Under the pieces are notes generated by a model, which did not search any database, was not told the DNA's origin, and saw only the letters and a program-made list of their open reading frames with translations. The position numbers were made by a program, and so were the translations under genes. A stretch of 53,673 bases of DNA from an uncultured Fibrobacter sp. (lineage in GTDB: Bacteria > Fibrobacterota > Fibrobacteria > Fibrobacterales > Fibrobacteraceae), in contig CAMKLO010000018.1 in NCBI GenBank assembly GCA_946413655.1, positions 1 through 53,673 of the forward strand, given 5' to 3'. Below are positions 41,219 to 48,985 of this stretch, piece after piece. Within the stretch, counting starts at the first letter, position 1, and each line of letters starts with the position of its first letter.

Positions 41219-42199
41219 TCACTTCGTCAAGACTTGCTCCTTGGAGAGCCTGCTTTGCCGAAGAGCTTCAAGCCTAGCCTCCATTTCTGAAATTTGCTCT
41301 TCTGACATGCCCATTTCTCGTAGAACTTTTTGAGTGTCGGTACGATTCTGAACAATTTCGGCTTCAGCATATTCAGCTTTGTGGCGTTCCGCTTCGGCTC
41401 TTTGATTGGCTTCGGCAATCCGTTGGCGGAAAACATCGCCGGCGCTGACAAATCCGTACTTTTGCCCAATGCTTTTGAATGCCATGTTCAACTCCTTCAG
41501 AATGTCATTACCAAGGTACTCCGTTAAATATAGACTTATTTTTTCCAGCAAACAAGAGAGCTCGTTGCTAGGCATTTTTTGCAATTTGGGTTTGAACTGT
41601 TTAAACACATCAAAGAAGGCGTCCTTGTCGTAAGCATGGGCCATCGCCGCTATTCCTACGCCCGTTATTACATCTTCGCAAGCGAGACAATCGCTATCTG
41701 GAATGTCGGACATGTTCACGAACGCACAGCGGAACGGCAACACCATACCATGAAAATACTTGGGATAGTCCTTTTCGAGCAATTCCAGCGGGTTCCAGTT
41801 TTCGCGCCCGTTATAGAATATGATAGCCATCGTCGGGAGTCCATCAAACAGGCGGCCTTCGTCGAAACGTTTCATCACAGAACGCACGTAGCGAGCAAGC
41901 TGATTAAACGTGTCGGCATCACGGCCGGACTTATGCTCCACGAGAATCCCCACAAATACGGGCGCTCCCGTAGCAACGTTTACGCGGAAAGCCAAATCCG
42001 CATCGCCTGTTTCGTACACTTCTGAATATGAATCCGGAATACGCACAAGCGTGTCCAAATTTACCGCAGCAAGAAAATCCGCCACGTCAACATTTACTTT
42101 CCCCGCTAGTTCAAGCAGCAGCCTGAGGTGATTTGTATCTGCGAATAACCAACGGAAAAAAGCATCGTGAGGCTTTTTCGCCTCTTGTTTTTCTTCCAT
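41219..42199 (-). CDS. Rpn family recombination-promoting nuclease / putative transposase
   Basis: The 326-residue protein matches the Rpn/Transposase_31 family: PHDAFFRWLFADTNHLRLLL, GDADLAFRV and the PD-(D/E)XK-type active site VGILVEHKSGRDADTFNQLARY. Rpn proteins are RecA-independent recombination nucleases, sometimes domesticated. The C-terminal quarter is a charged helix (about residues 255-320). The ribosome site AAGGA is placed in one arm of an inverted repeat, which may silence translation. No terminal inverted repeats of an insertion sequence are seen. Confidence 0.9.
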   Translation of the reverse strand: MEEKQEAKKPHDAFFRWLFADTNHLRLLLELAGKVNVDVADFLAAVNLDTLVRIPDSYSEVYETGDADLAFRVNVATGAPVFVGILVEHKSGRDADTFNQLARYVRSVMKRFDEGRLFDGLPTMAIIFYNGRENWNPLELLEKDYPKYFHGMVLPFRCAFVNMSDIPDSDCLACEDVITGVGIAAMAHAYDKDAFFDVFKQFKPKLQKMPSNELSCLLEKISLYLTEYLGNDILKELNMAFKSIGQKYGFVSAGDVFRQRIAEANQRAEAERHKAEYAEAEIVQNRTDTQKVLREMGMSEEQISEMEARLEALRQSRLSKEQVLTK

Positions 42200-42202
42200 A
42201 AA

Positions 42203-42260
42203 ATATCCTTTCTCTTTTGAAAGAAATTTTCATAAAAGCAAATGATATAAGAAAGGATAT
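42203..42260 (-). promoter_or_regulatory. Hairpin able to hide the ribosome site of the rpn gene
   Basis: ATATCCTTTCT (42203-42213 on the plus strand) and AGAAAGGATAT (42250-42260) are perfect 11-base inverted copies. On the minus-strand mRNA the arm nearest the ATG carries AAGGA seven bases before the start. The other arm lies 36 bases upstream and would pair with it. Confidence 0.6.
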
Positions 42261-42665
42261 AGATAACGATATAATAAATTCAGCCCATCAGAACTGATTG
42301 GTTATAATCTAACAAAGTCGTTCAAGAAAAACAAGAGGTTGTTTTATTTTTTGTTTATTTTGTCAACAACTGTTAGCAAACAGACTTCATTCCATAAATG
42401 TGAACGGAATTGTGACAGTTGTAATACCGGATTTTATTTTTTGGAAAAAACCAGTGACTTACAGCGTTTTGAATTTCTGTGTCAAATTTTAGCCCAACTA
42501 AATTGCGACAACCATCACAATGAATAGATCTTTCATTTTTATACACAAAACTGTAGAAAGGAGATGCCCCGTCGGAGCGGGGCATGACATGCAAGATTAG
42601 ACTGCACAAAGCGGTTTTGCCGCGATTATTTCATTTCCTAATTCCGCTTTTAGACTTCCTAATTA
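42261..42665. other. Gene-free AT-rich stretch
   Basis: I see no convincing gene here. Short frames on both strands (42339-42527 plus, 42373-42609 minus) contain clustered cysteines but have no ribosome site, and they overlap each other. A palindromic element GGAGATGCCCC-GTCGGAGC-GGGGCATGACA lies at 42560-42588. Confidence 0.5.
42560..42588. repeat. Palindromic element
   Basis: GGAGATGCCCC and GGGGCATGACA arms around GTCGGAGC-like core; same family as 30740 and 45462. Confidence 0.7.
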
Positions 42666-45158
42666 CTATCCGATTACTTCCAGCGCGGCATACTTGAGGA
42701 TAATGGTGCGGTTCATATTGTCACGGTCAAAGCGGACATCGACGCGGGCATTGTCACCACTGCCGTAAGCCTTGACGATAACACCATTGCCGTACTTGGA
42801 ATGGCGAACGCGGGCACCGACGTGGTACGGATTCTGGTTTGCGACCTGGCTGTATTCATCATAGACGACACGCGGACCGCTTGGAACTGTAGCCTTTGGC
42901 GAAGCCACTTTTATCGGATTGCGGTAAATAATATGCTTGTCATTTTTCTTGATGGAGGCCGGAACCGCCGCCGGGCGCGAATTTCCGAAAGATCCCGAAT
43001 TTCCGTAAGACGGACGGGAACCATAATTCGAAGATCCGAATGAGCCATACGAACCGTTTCCATACGATGAGTTGGAACGTGTATTTCCGACAAAAGAGGG
43101 AACCGACGGACGCGTGTTCAAGCACGGCGTAAAGTCAACGACCGACGGATCCAATTCCTTGAGGAACCTAGATGGCGCAAACGGTCGAATGTTGCCCTGG
43201 AAGAACCTGCGTTCGGCATGGTACAGATAAAGTTTTTTCTCGGCTCGGGTACAGCCCACATAGAACAGGCGGCGTTCTTCTTCCATCTGCTCGTTGATTT
43301 CTGCCATGGAAAGCATTGACGCGCCTCGCACGAGCGGGAAAATTTCGTCATCGCAGCCTGCAATATGCACCGTGTTGAATTCAAGGCCCTTTGCCATGTG
43401 AATCGTCATGAGCGTCACAAGCCCCTTCGACGTATCGACCTTCTTGTCACCATCCGTCAAAAGCGAAATATCTTGCAAGAACGCATCGAGCGTAGCACCC
43501 GGATGGTCTTCGTCAAATTCGCGGATAGCGTTAATCATTTCGTCCAAGTTCGCGATGCGTTCGTCCGCCGTGACTTCGTCTTCCTTGCGCAAGAATTCCT
43601 TGTAACCGGTATCCTTAATAATGTTTTCCGCCAGAATCGGGAGCGGGGTCTCGCCCGAATTCATAATCTCTTTCCAACGCAGCACAAGATCCGTAAAAAC
43701 CTTGAGCTTCGGAGCGCCGCGCCCCGTGCCGTTCGCTTCGGCCAAAAGGTTGTCCCACAGCGAACCCTCGCCCGCTTTCACCTTGGCGAGCAAGCCTTCG
43801 ACGGTCGTCTTGCCGATGGCACGCGGCGGCGTGTTAATCACGCGCAAGTAGGCCGCATCGTCCTTTTCGTTTGCAAGCACGCGCAAATAAGCGAGCACAT
43901 CCTTGATTTCCTTGCGATCCCAGAACCTCGTACCGCCAAAAATCACCGACGGAATGCGCAAATCGTTGAGCGCCTTTTCGAGCACGCGTGACTGGGCGTT
44001 CGTGCGGTAGAAAACAGCCGTCTTGGCATAAAAATCAGGCCCTGCCTGCGCAATCGTCTTTGCGATGTTCGAAGCCTCGGAACGGTCATCCTCAAAATAA
44101 CGCACGTGAATGAGCTCGCCCGCCTCTTCCTTGGAATAAACGACCTTCTGCATTTCAGCAGGGCGGACGTTATGCGCAATCACGGAACCCGCGCCCTTCA
44201 CGATATTCGCGGTCGAGCGGTAATTGCGTTCAAGCTTTACAATCGTCACTGGAGCAAAATCGCGGTGGAAATTGCGGATAATCTTGATATTTGCGCCACG
44301 CCAACCGTAAATGCTCTGGTCATCGTCGCCCACCACCGTTACGTTCTTCGTTTCCTTGTTGATGAGCAACTTCAAAAGTTCGTACTGGACATCGTTCGTA
44401 TCCTGGTATTCATCCACGACAACGTACTGGAAACGCTGTCTTAGCTGTTCCGCCAAATTCGGCACCATCTGCAACATGCGAACCGTATTGAAAAGCAGGT
44501 CGTCAAAATCCATCGCATTCGATTCCGCAAGCTTTTTCTGGTAAGCCGCATAATAGCGGGCTTTGCGTTCTTCGTCGGCAAATTCCGCGTTCATAGACGC
44601 CACATCCGGCGTCTGCAAAGTCGCCTTGTCACCTTTATACAAAACCGTATTCTTGTAGCGAGAAATTGCGCCATGGATTTTTTTCAGTTCATTGACATCG
44701 TAATCGTCGCCCAAGTCGTCCTTCAAGATTTCCTTGAGGATGCGCTTTTGGTCATCGTCATCATAAATGGAAAAGTTTGCGTCAAACCACTTGCCGCCAA
44801 GCGCCTTGATTACGGATTCCTTCGCCAAGCAAAGTTTCAAAAGCTTAAGGCAAACGGAGTGGAATGTGCCCATCCACTGAAAAGACTTGCGGCAATTCAA
44901 AAGCTTCTGGATACGGTCCTTCATTTCGCGGGCAGCCTTGTTCGTAAACGTCACCGCCAGCACGCGATTGGAGTCAATCTTGTGATACGAAACCAGATGT
45001 GCAATCTTGTAAGTAATGCAGCGTGTCTTTCCCGAACCTGCGCCGGCAAGAATCAGCATCGGGCCGTCAATTTTCTTTGCGGCTGCCGCCTGTTCCGGGT
45101 TCAGTTCACGATCTAAAACACTTCCATCAACATTATTACTTTCTTCAACATCTACCAT
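42666..45158 (-). CDS. UvrD/PcrA-type ATP-dependent DNA helicase
   Basis: The 830-residue SF1A helicase has the Q motif NPEQAAAAKKIDGPMLILAG, Walker A AGSGKT, VVDEYQDTNDVQYELLKLLI, DDDQSIYGWRGAN, RNYRST and the C-terminal motifs VTLMTIHMAKGLEFNTV and EERRLFYVGCTRA. A Gly/Ser/Tyr/Asn-rich linker (about residues 690-735) precedes a C-terminal Tudor-like domain (VGARVRHSKYGNGVIVKAYG). It acts in repair and replication restart. GAGG lies before the ATG. The linker makes it longer than usual. Confidence 0.95.
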   Translation of the reverse strand: MVDVEESNNVDGSVLDRELNPEQAAAAKKIDGPMLILAGAGSGKTRCITYKIAHLVSYHKIDSNRVLAVTFTNKAAREMKDRIQKLLNCRKSFQWMGTFHSVCLKLLKLCLAKESVIKALGGKWFDANFSIYDDDDQKRILKEILKDDLGDDYDVNELKKIHGAISRYKNTVLYKGDKATLQTPDVASMNAEFADEERKARYYAAYQKKLAESNAMDFDDLLFNTVRMLQMVPNLAEQLRQRFQYVVVDEYQDTNDVQYELLKLLINKETKNVTVVGDDDQSIYGWRGANIKIIRNFHRDFAPVTIVKLERNYRSTANIVKGAGSVIAHNVRPAEMQKVVYSKEEAGELIHVRYFEDDRSEASNIAKTIAQAGPDFYAKTAVFYRTNAQSRVLEKALNDLRIPSVIFGGTRFWDRKEIKDVLAYLRVLANEKDDAAYLRVINTPPRAIGKTTVEGLLAKVKAGEGSLWDNLLAEANGTGRGAPKLKVFTDLVLRWKEIMNSGETPLPILAENIIKDTGYKEFLRKEDEVTADERIANLDEMINAIREFDEDHPGATLDAFLQDISLLTDGDKKVDTSKGLVTLMTIHMAKGLEFNTVHIAGCDDEIFPLVRGASMLSMAEINEQMEEERRLFYVGCTRAEKKLYLYHAERRFFQGNIRPFAPSRFLKELDPSVVDFTPCLNTRPSVPSFVGNTRSNSSYGNGSYGSFGSSNYGSRPSYGNSGSFGNSRPAAVPASIKKNDKHIIYRNPIKVASPKATVPSGPRVVYDEYSQVANQNPYHVGARVRHSKYGNGVIVKAYGSGDNARVDVRFDRDNMNRTIILKYAALEVIG

Positions 45159-45189
45159 CTAGCACCTCTAGTCGATATACAGATGTGCA

Positions 45190-45490
45190 ATATAGTAATT
45201 AGTAGGAAGTAGGACAAATGCGTAGGTCGAGAGTCGCGGCCAAGCTTGCTTGGACATGACCGAGGCCAGCATTGAACGCCGTTGGCGTTCGTGGCTGCGA
45301 TTATGACATATCAAAATACAAGTATTCTGCTGCGTCATAACCTTGCGCACTATTGGTACTTGAGCGTAGCGAGAGTACAAGTTAGAAGTAGGAAGTGTCA
45401 TCCTCGACCAAGCGTAGCGCGGGAGGGGATCCAGTTAAGGTTTAGACTCTTATAAAAACAGGAGATGCCCGATCAAGTCGGGCATGACAA
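45190..45490. repeat. Repeat-filled spacer between uvrD and pilB
   Basis: No gene in this spacer (45159-45537). It holds AGTAGGAAGTAGGAC (45200-45214) and the two-hairpin repeat CCAAGCTTGCTTGG ... AACGCCGTTGGCGTT (45239-45291). GTACTTGAGCGTAGCGAGAG with TAC follows at about 45355, then TAGAAGTAGGAAGTG (45383-45397). After that come GTCATCCTCGACC...GGGGATCCAG (about 45399-45432) and GGAGATGCCCG-ATCAAGT-CGGGCATGACA (45462-45490). Confidence 0.7.
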
Positions 45491-45537
45491 GAGAAAAAAG
45501 CGGAGATGACTAGGCAAAAATTTCTATAACCTAGCGG

Positions 45538-47463
45538 CTATTCGTCTGCGGTGGAGGCGCCAATGGCTTGTTCGAGCGTGGTGAGGCCTTGCAGAGCCTT
45601 GTTGATGCCGTCCATACGCAACGTAATCATTTCGCAAGACTTGATGGCCTCGCGCTTGATTTCGTCACCAGAAGCACGCTTAATCACAAGGTTACGCACA
45701 GCTTCGTTCGGCACGAGGAACTCGTAAATACCGCAACGGCCCTTGAATCCCGAGCCATCGCACTTGGGGCAGCCCTTGCCATGATAGAACTGCATATCCG
45801 GTGCGAGGTGGAGTTCGTCGCGGAGTTCCTGCGAAATTTCGACAGGTTCCTTGCAGTTCTTGCAAATGCGGCGCACAAGACGCTGTGCCAAAACGCCCTT
45901 GATAGCGGTCGAGACAAGGAACGGTTCCAGTCCCATTTCGAGCAAACGAGGGAAAGCACCGGCGGCGTCGTTTGTATGGAGCGTACTGAAGACCAAGTGA
46001 CCCGTCAAAGCAGCTTCGATAGCCATCGTCGAGGTTTCTTGGTCACGCATTTCACCGATCATGATAACATCCGGGTCCTGACGCAAGAGGGCACGGATGC
46101 CCGCCGCGAACGTAAAGCCTGCGGCATTGTTAATCTGTCCTTGGTTCACACCGTCAATATTCAATTCCACCGGGTCTTCCATCGTCGAGATGTTGATGGT
46201 GGAATCCAAAATTTCTCGAATAGAAGCGTAAAGCGTCGTAGATTTACCGGAACCCGTCGGGCCGGTCACCAGCACAATGCCGTTCGGGGCATTAATCGCA
46301 TCGATAAACTGCTTGAGCACGCGAGCATCAAAGCCCATTTCACGTAGCGGGAACTGACCCGAGTTCGGGTCCAAAATACGCATAACGATTTTTTCGCACA
46401 CACCGCGCTTACGGAGCGATATCGGGAACGAGCTCACACGAAGGTCCACTTCGGAACCTTTGTAGCGCACGGTAAAACGTCCGTCCAACGGTTTACGCTT
46501 TTCGGCGATGTCCATTTTAGACAAAAGCTTAATACGCGAGAGAATCTGCGGCATGAGTCGCGCGGGAATCGGAGACATCACTTGCAAGTCACCGTCAATG
46601 CGGTAACGCAGCTTGAGGAACGTCTCCTGCGGTTCCAAGTGAATATCAGATGCATGGCGGGCAATCGCTTCGTGAATCAAGGTCGTCACGATTTTCACCA
46701 CCGCACGGCCTTCTTCGTCGGTCAGTTCCGGCTCATCACTTGCGCTACTACCGCGTTCGACGGTCTCAAGTTCTTCGTCCTTGTTTTCGCCGATAAGTTC
46801 TGCAAGGGATTCTTCTGCCGGACCGTGCCCCGCATAGAGAATATCTATGGTCTTTTTGATGTCCTGCTCGGACGCCATGACGACATCGACATTGCGCTTG
46901 ACCTTGAACTTGATGGAGTCCCTGAGGCGCACGTTCGTCGGATCCGCCATCGCCACCACAAGTGCCTGACGAGCGTCCCTCGATACATAAAGCGGTACAA
47001 TCTTGTACGCTTTGCACTGGTCTTCCGACAGAAACTCGTAAACTTTTTCGTCAAGCTTAATGGAATCGAGCTTTATGAACGGGACCTCGAACTGGCAGCA
47101 AAGAATATCGGTGAGTTTTTTCTCGTCGATAAAGCCCATTTCGACAAGCAAGCGCCCAAGACGCTTGCCACCGGACGTTTTCTGCTTTTCAAGAGCCTCG
47201 TTCAACTGATCCGGAGTAATGAAGCCCTGATCTATAAGCATTTCACCAATACGTTTCTTGGTGACGCTCTGCATCTGGACGCCAAGTATGTCCGTCAGCG
47301 CTTCTTGCTTGACCATCCCGGCCCTGACAAGAATCTGGGCAAGAGTAACCCTCTTCCCCAACTGCGCCTGATACTTGACTTCTTCTTCGGCGTACCTCAA
47401 CTGGTCTTCGTTAATCAGGTTGACGCGAACCAGCAATTGTCCTAAACTGCTTGAATCCTTCAT
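45538..47463 (-). CDS. pilB: PilB/GspE-type secretion ATPase
   Basis: The ATG at 47463 overlaps the thiL stop (ATGA). The 641-residue protein has two N-terminal MshEN-like domains (TLAQILVRAGMVKQEALTDI, KRIGEMLIDQGFITPDQLNE, GKRLGRLLVEMGFIDEKKLT). The ATPase core has GPTGSGKSTTLYA, MEDPVE, GEMRDQET and a Cys4 zinc site (CKNC ... CPKC). MshEN domains bind cyclic-di-GMP in related ATPases, so regulation by that signal is possible. It drives pilus extension or type II secretion. Confidence 0.92.
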   Translation of the reverse strand: MKDSSSLGQLLVRVNLINEDQLRYAEEEVKYQAQLGKRVTLAQILVRAGMVKQEALTDILGVQMQSVTKKRIGEMLIDQGFITPDQLNEALEKQKTSGGKRLGRLLVEMGFIDEKKLTDILCCQFEVPFIKLDSIKLDEKVYEFLSEDQCKAYKIVPLYVSRDARQALVVAMADPTNVRLRDSIKFKVKRNVDVVMASEQDIKKTIDILYAGHGPAEESLAELIGENKDEELETVERGSSASDEPELTDEEGRAVVKIVTTLIHEAIARHASDIHLEPQETFLKLRYRIDGDLQVMSPIPARLMPQILSRIKLLSKMDIAEKRKPLDGRFTVRYKGSEVDLRVSSFPISLRKRGVCEKIVMRILDPNSGQFPLREMGFDARVLKQFIDAINAPNGIVLVTGPTGSGKSTTLYASIREILDSTINISTMEDPVELNIDGVNQGQINNAAGFTFAAGIRALLRQDPDVIMIGEMRDQETSTMAIEAALTGHLVFSTLHTNDAAGAFPRLLEMGLEPFLVSTAIKGVLAQRLVRRICKNCKEPVEISQELRDELHLAPDMQFYHGKGCPKCDGSGFKGRCGIYEFLVPNEAVRNLVIKRASGDEIKREAIKSCEMITLRMDGINKALQGLTTLEQAIGASTADE

Positions 47464-48446
47464 AGATGCGACCACGCTTGCGCGATTAAATTTATTCTGC
47501 CACCATCCGATTTCTTCAGATATACGCCACTGCCCATATCCACAGAACCGATTTCGTGGACTCCTCCCTTTTGGGGTTCACTATCCAAATATATACTTTT
47601 TGTAAGATTCGCAGTGAAAAGAAGTTCGTATTCTTCCCCCCCATTCAATGCAAAATCGAGGGGAGATAGCCCAAAATACGCGCACATTTCCAAAACATCA
47701 GGGTCAATGGGCAGTTTTTGCTCGTCAATTTCGATGGATACGCCCGACGAAAGCGCCAAATGGTTCACCTCGGAACTGATCCCGTCACTGATATCCATAC
47801 AGGCGCCACGCACGCCGGCCTTCACCAGTCGCGCCCCCATGTCCTCGCAAATCCTTGGGGAAAGGTGGTAATCGACCAACCTTGGGAAGCGTGCAGCCTC
47901 TTCCGGACGATTCATCAGAATCCAAAGTCCCGCTGCGGACTTGCCAAGTGTCCCTGCCACATAGACACGGTCACCCGGTTTTGCGCCACAGCGAAGGAGA
48001 GTCGTTTCGCCATCCGTTGTTCCGAGGAGCGTTGTCGAAAACATTCCGACATCACCGACAACCGTATCTCCCCCAATCAATGTAACTCCTCTTCTCGCAA
48101 AGCCTTGCGCAAAAAATTTTGCAATTTGGTTTCGAGTTTCTTCGCTCCAGTTCCGGTTTACACAAAGTCCGAGCAACGCAATTTTGGGGCGACCACCCAT
48201 CGAAGACACGTCTGATACGTTGGATACAATGTGCTTCTCGACCGCCTGTTCAGGACTAGACCAGTCCAACCGGAAGTGCACGTTCTCGACCGACAAGTCC
48301 TTTGTGGCAAGCCATCCATCGAAGATAGCGCAGTCATCCCCCGCCGCAAGCCAGCCGCGGTGCAAAGGCGCATCCTGTTTCAACGGTGCGGCTCCCTCTA
48401 ATAATTTGCTTACAAACCTAAATTCGCCAAGGTCAGGGAAGTTCAT
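47460..48446 (-). CDS. thiL: Thiamine-monophosphate kinase
   Basis: The 328-residue protein shows AAGDDCAIFDGWLATKDLSV, SNVSDVSSMGGRP, GGDTVVGDVGMFSTTLLG, CMDISDGISSE and NGGEEYELLF. These are the AIRS-superfamily motifs of ThiL, which makes thiamine diphosphate from thiamine monophosphate and ATP. It precedes pilB with a four-base overlap, an unusual pairing of a vitamin enzyme with a pilus ATPase. Confidence 0.93.
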   Translation of the reverse strand: MNFPDLGEFRFVSKLLEGAAPLKQDAPLHRGWLAAGDDCAIFDGWLATKDLSVENVHFRLDWSSPEQAVEKHIVSNVSDVSSMGGRPKIALLGLCVNRNWSEETRNQIAKFFAQGFARRGVTLIGGDTVVGDVGMFSTTLLGTTDGETTLLRCGAKPGDRVYVAGTLGKSAAGLWILMNRPEEAARFPRLVDYHLSPRICEDMGARLVKAGVRGACMDISDGISSEVNHLALSSGVSIEIDEQKLPIDPDVLEMCAYFGLSPLDFALNGGEEYELLFTANLTKSIYLDSEPQKGGVHEIGSVDMGSGVYLKKSDGGRINLIAQAWSHL

Positions 48447-48501
48447 ATTCTTTTCAAGGGAAAATTAAAATGATCGACCAATAATTTAACAATAAACTTT
48501 C

Positions 48502-48507
48502 TATACT
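48502..48507 (+). promoter_or_regulatory. -10-like box of orf151
   Basis: TATACT preceded by ACTTTC ends six bases before the GTG at 48514; no ribosome site. Confidence 0.4.
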
Positions 48508-48513
48508 TTAGGC

Positions 48514-48969
48514 GTGGGACACATATTTTTCATAACGCCATCATCGCCCGGCAGCTTGGACAAGCTGAACCAGTGGACTTTCCGCTGGCTGTTGGAGCAT
48601 GGCAACATGGCAGATGATTCCACACTTTATACGTGCAATTCCATCGAAAGCGCACAAAGTCTTTTGGAATCCGCGCTGATTATCGGACAGTCGCCGGCGC
48701 TCATCATCTTTGACCACGCCGACCACGCAACCGAAAAGAATCTCGCATTCAGCAAGGAACTCCACAACGCCATTCCCGAATCGTGGATTATCGAAATCAT
48801 CCCCGAAGACATGCCACTCCCCGAAGATTCGAGAGACGACAGCATATTCTGGATTAGGCGCCCAGTCAGCGAAGAAGAATGGAATGCCACGCTCGAAAGT
48901 GTCTTGCACAAGAACGGTTGTCCGCAATGGGCGAAGTGGACCGGCAACAAGACATACAAAAGTTTTTAA
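48514..48969 (+). CDS. Hypothetical protein with receiver-like fold pattern
   Basis: The 151-residue product starts at GTG 48514. It alternates strands and helices (GHIFFITPSSPG, SPALIIFDHADHA, SWIIEIIPEDMP, SIFWIRRPVSEEEWNATLES), which resembles a degenerate response-regulator receiver, with IIFDHAD where the phospho-Asp strand would be. Similarity is weak. It lies 16 bases before the next gene and probably shares its transcript. Confidence 0.6.
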   Translation: MGHIFFITPSSPGSLDKLNQWTFRWLLEHGNMADDSTLYTCNSIESAQSLLESALIIGQSPALIIFDHADHATEKNLAFSKELHNAIPESWIIEIIPEDMPLPEDSRDDSIFWIRRPVSEEEWNATLESVLHKNGCPQWAKWTGNKTYKSF

Positions 48970-48985
48970 TTAGTGGTTATCGATC

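Noticed and set aside
41219..42260. Complete insertion sequence around the Rpn gene
   Set aside because: The 11-base inverted repeat is on one side only, in the leader; no matching terminal repeat or target duplication flanks the gene.
42339..42609. Small cysteine-rich proteins on either strand
   Set aside because: Overlapping short frames without ribosome sites; one runs into a palindromic repeat.
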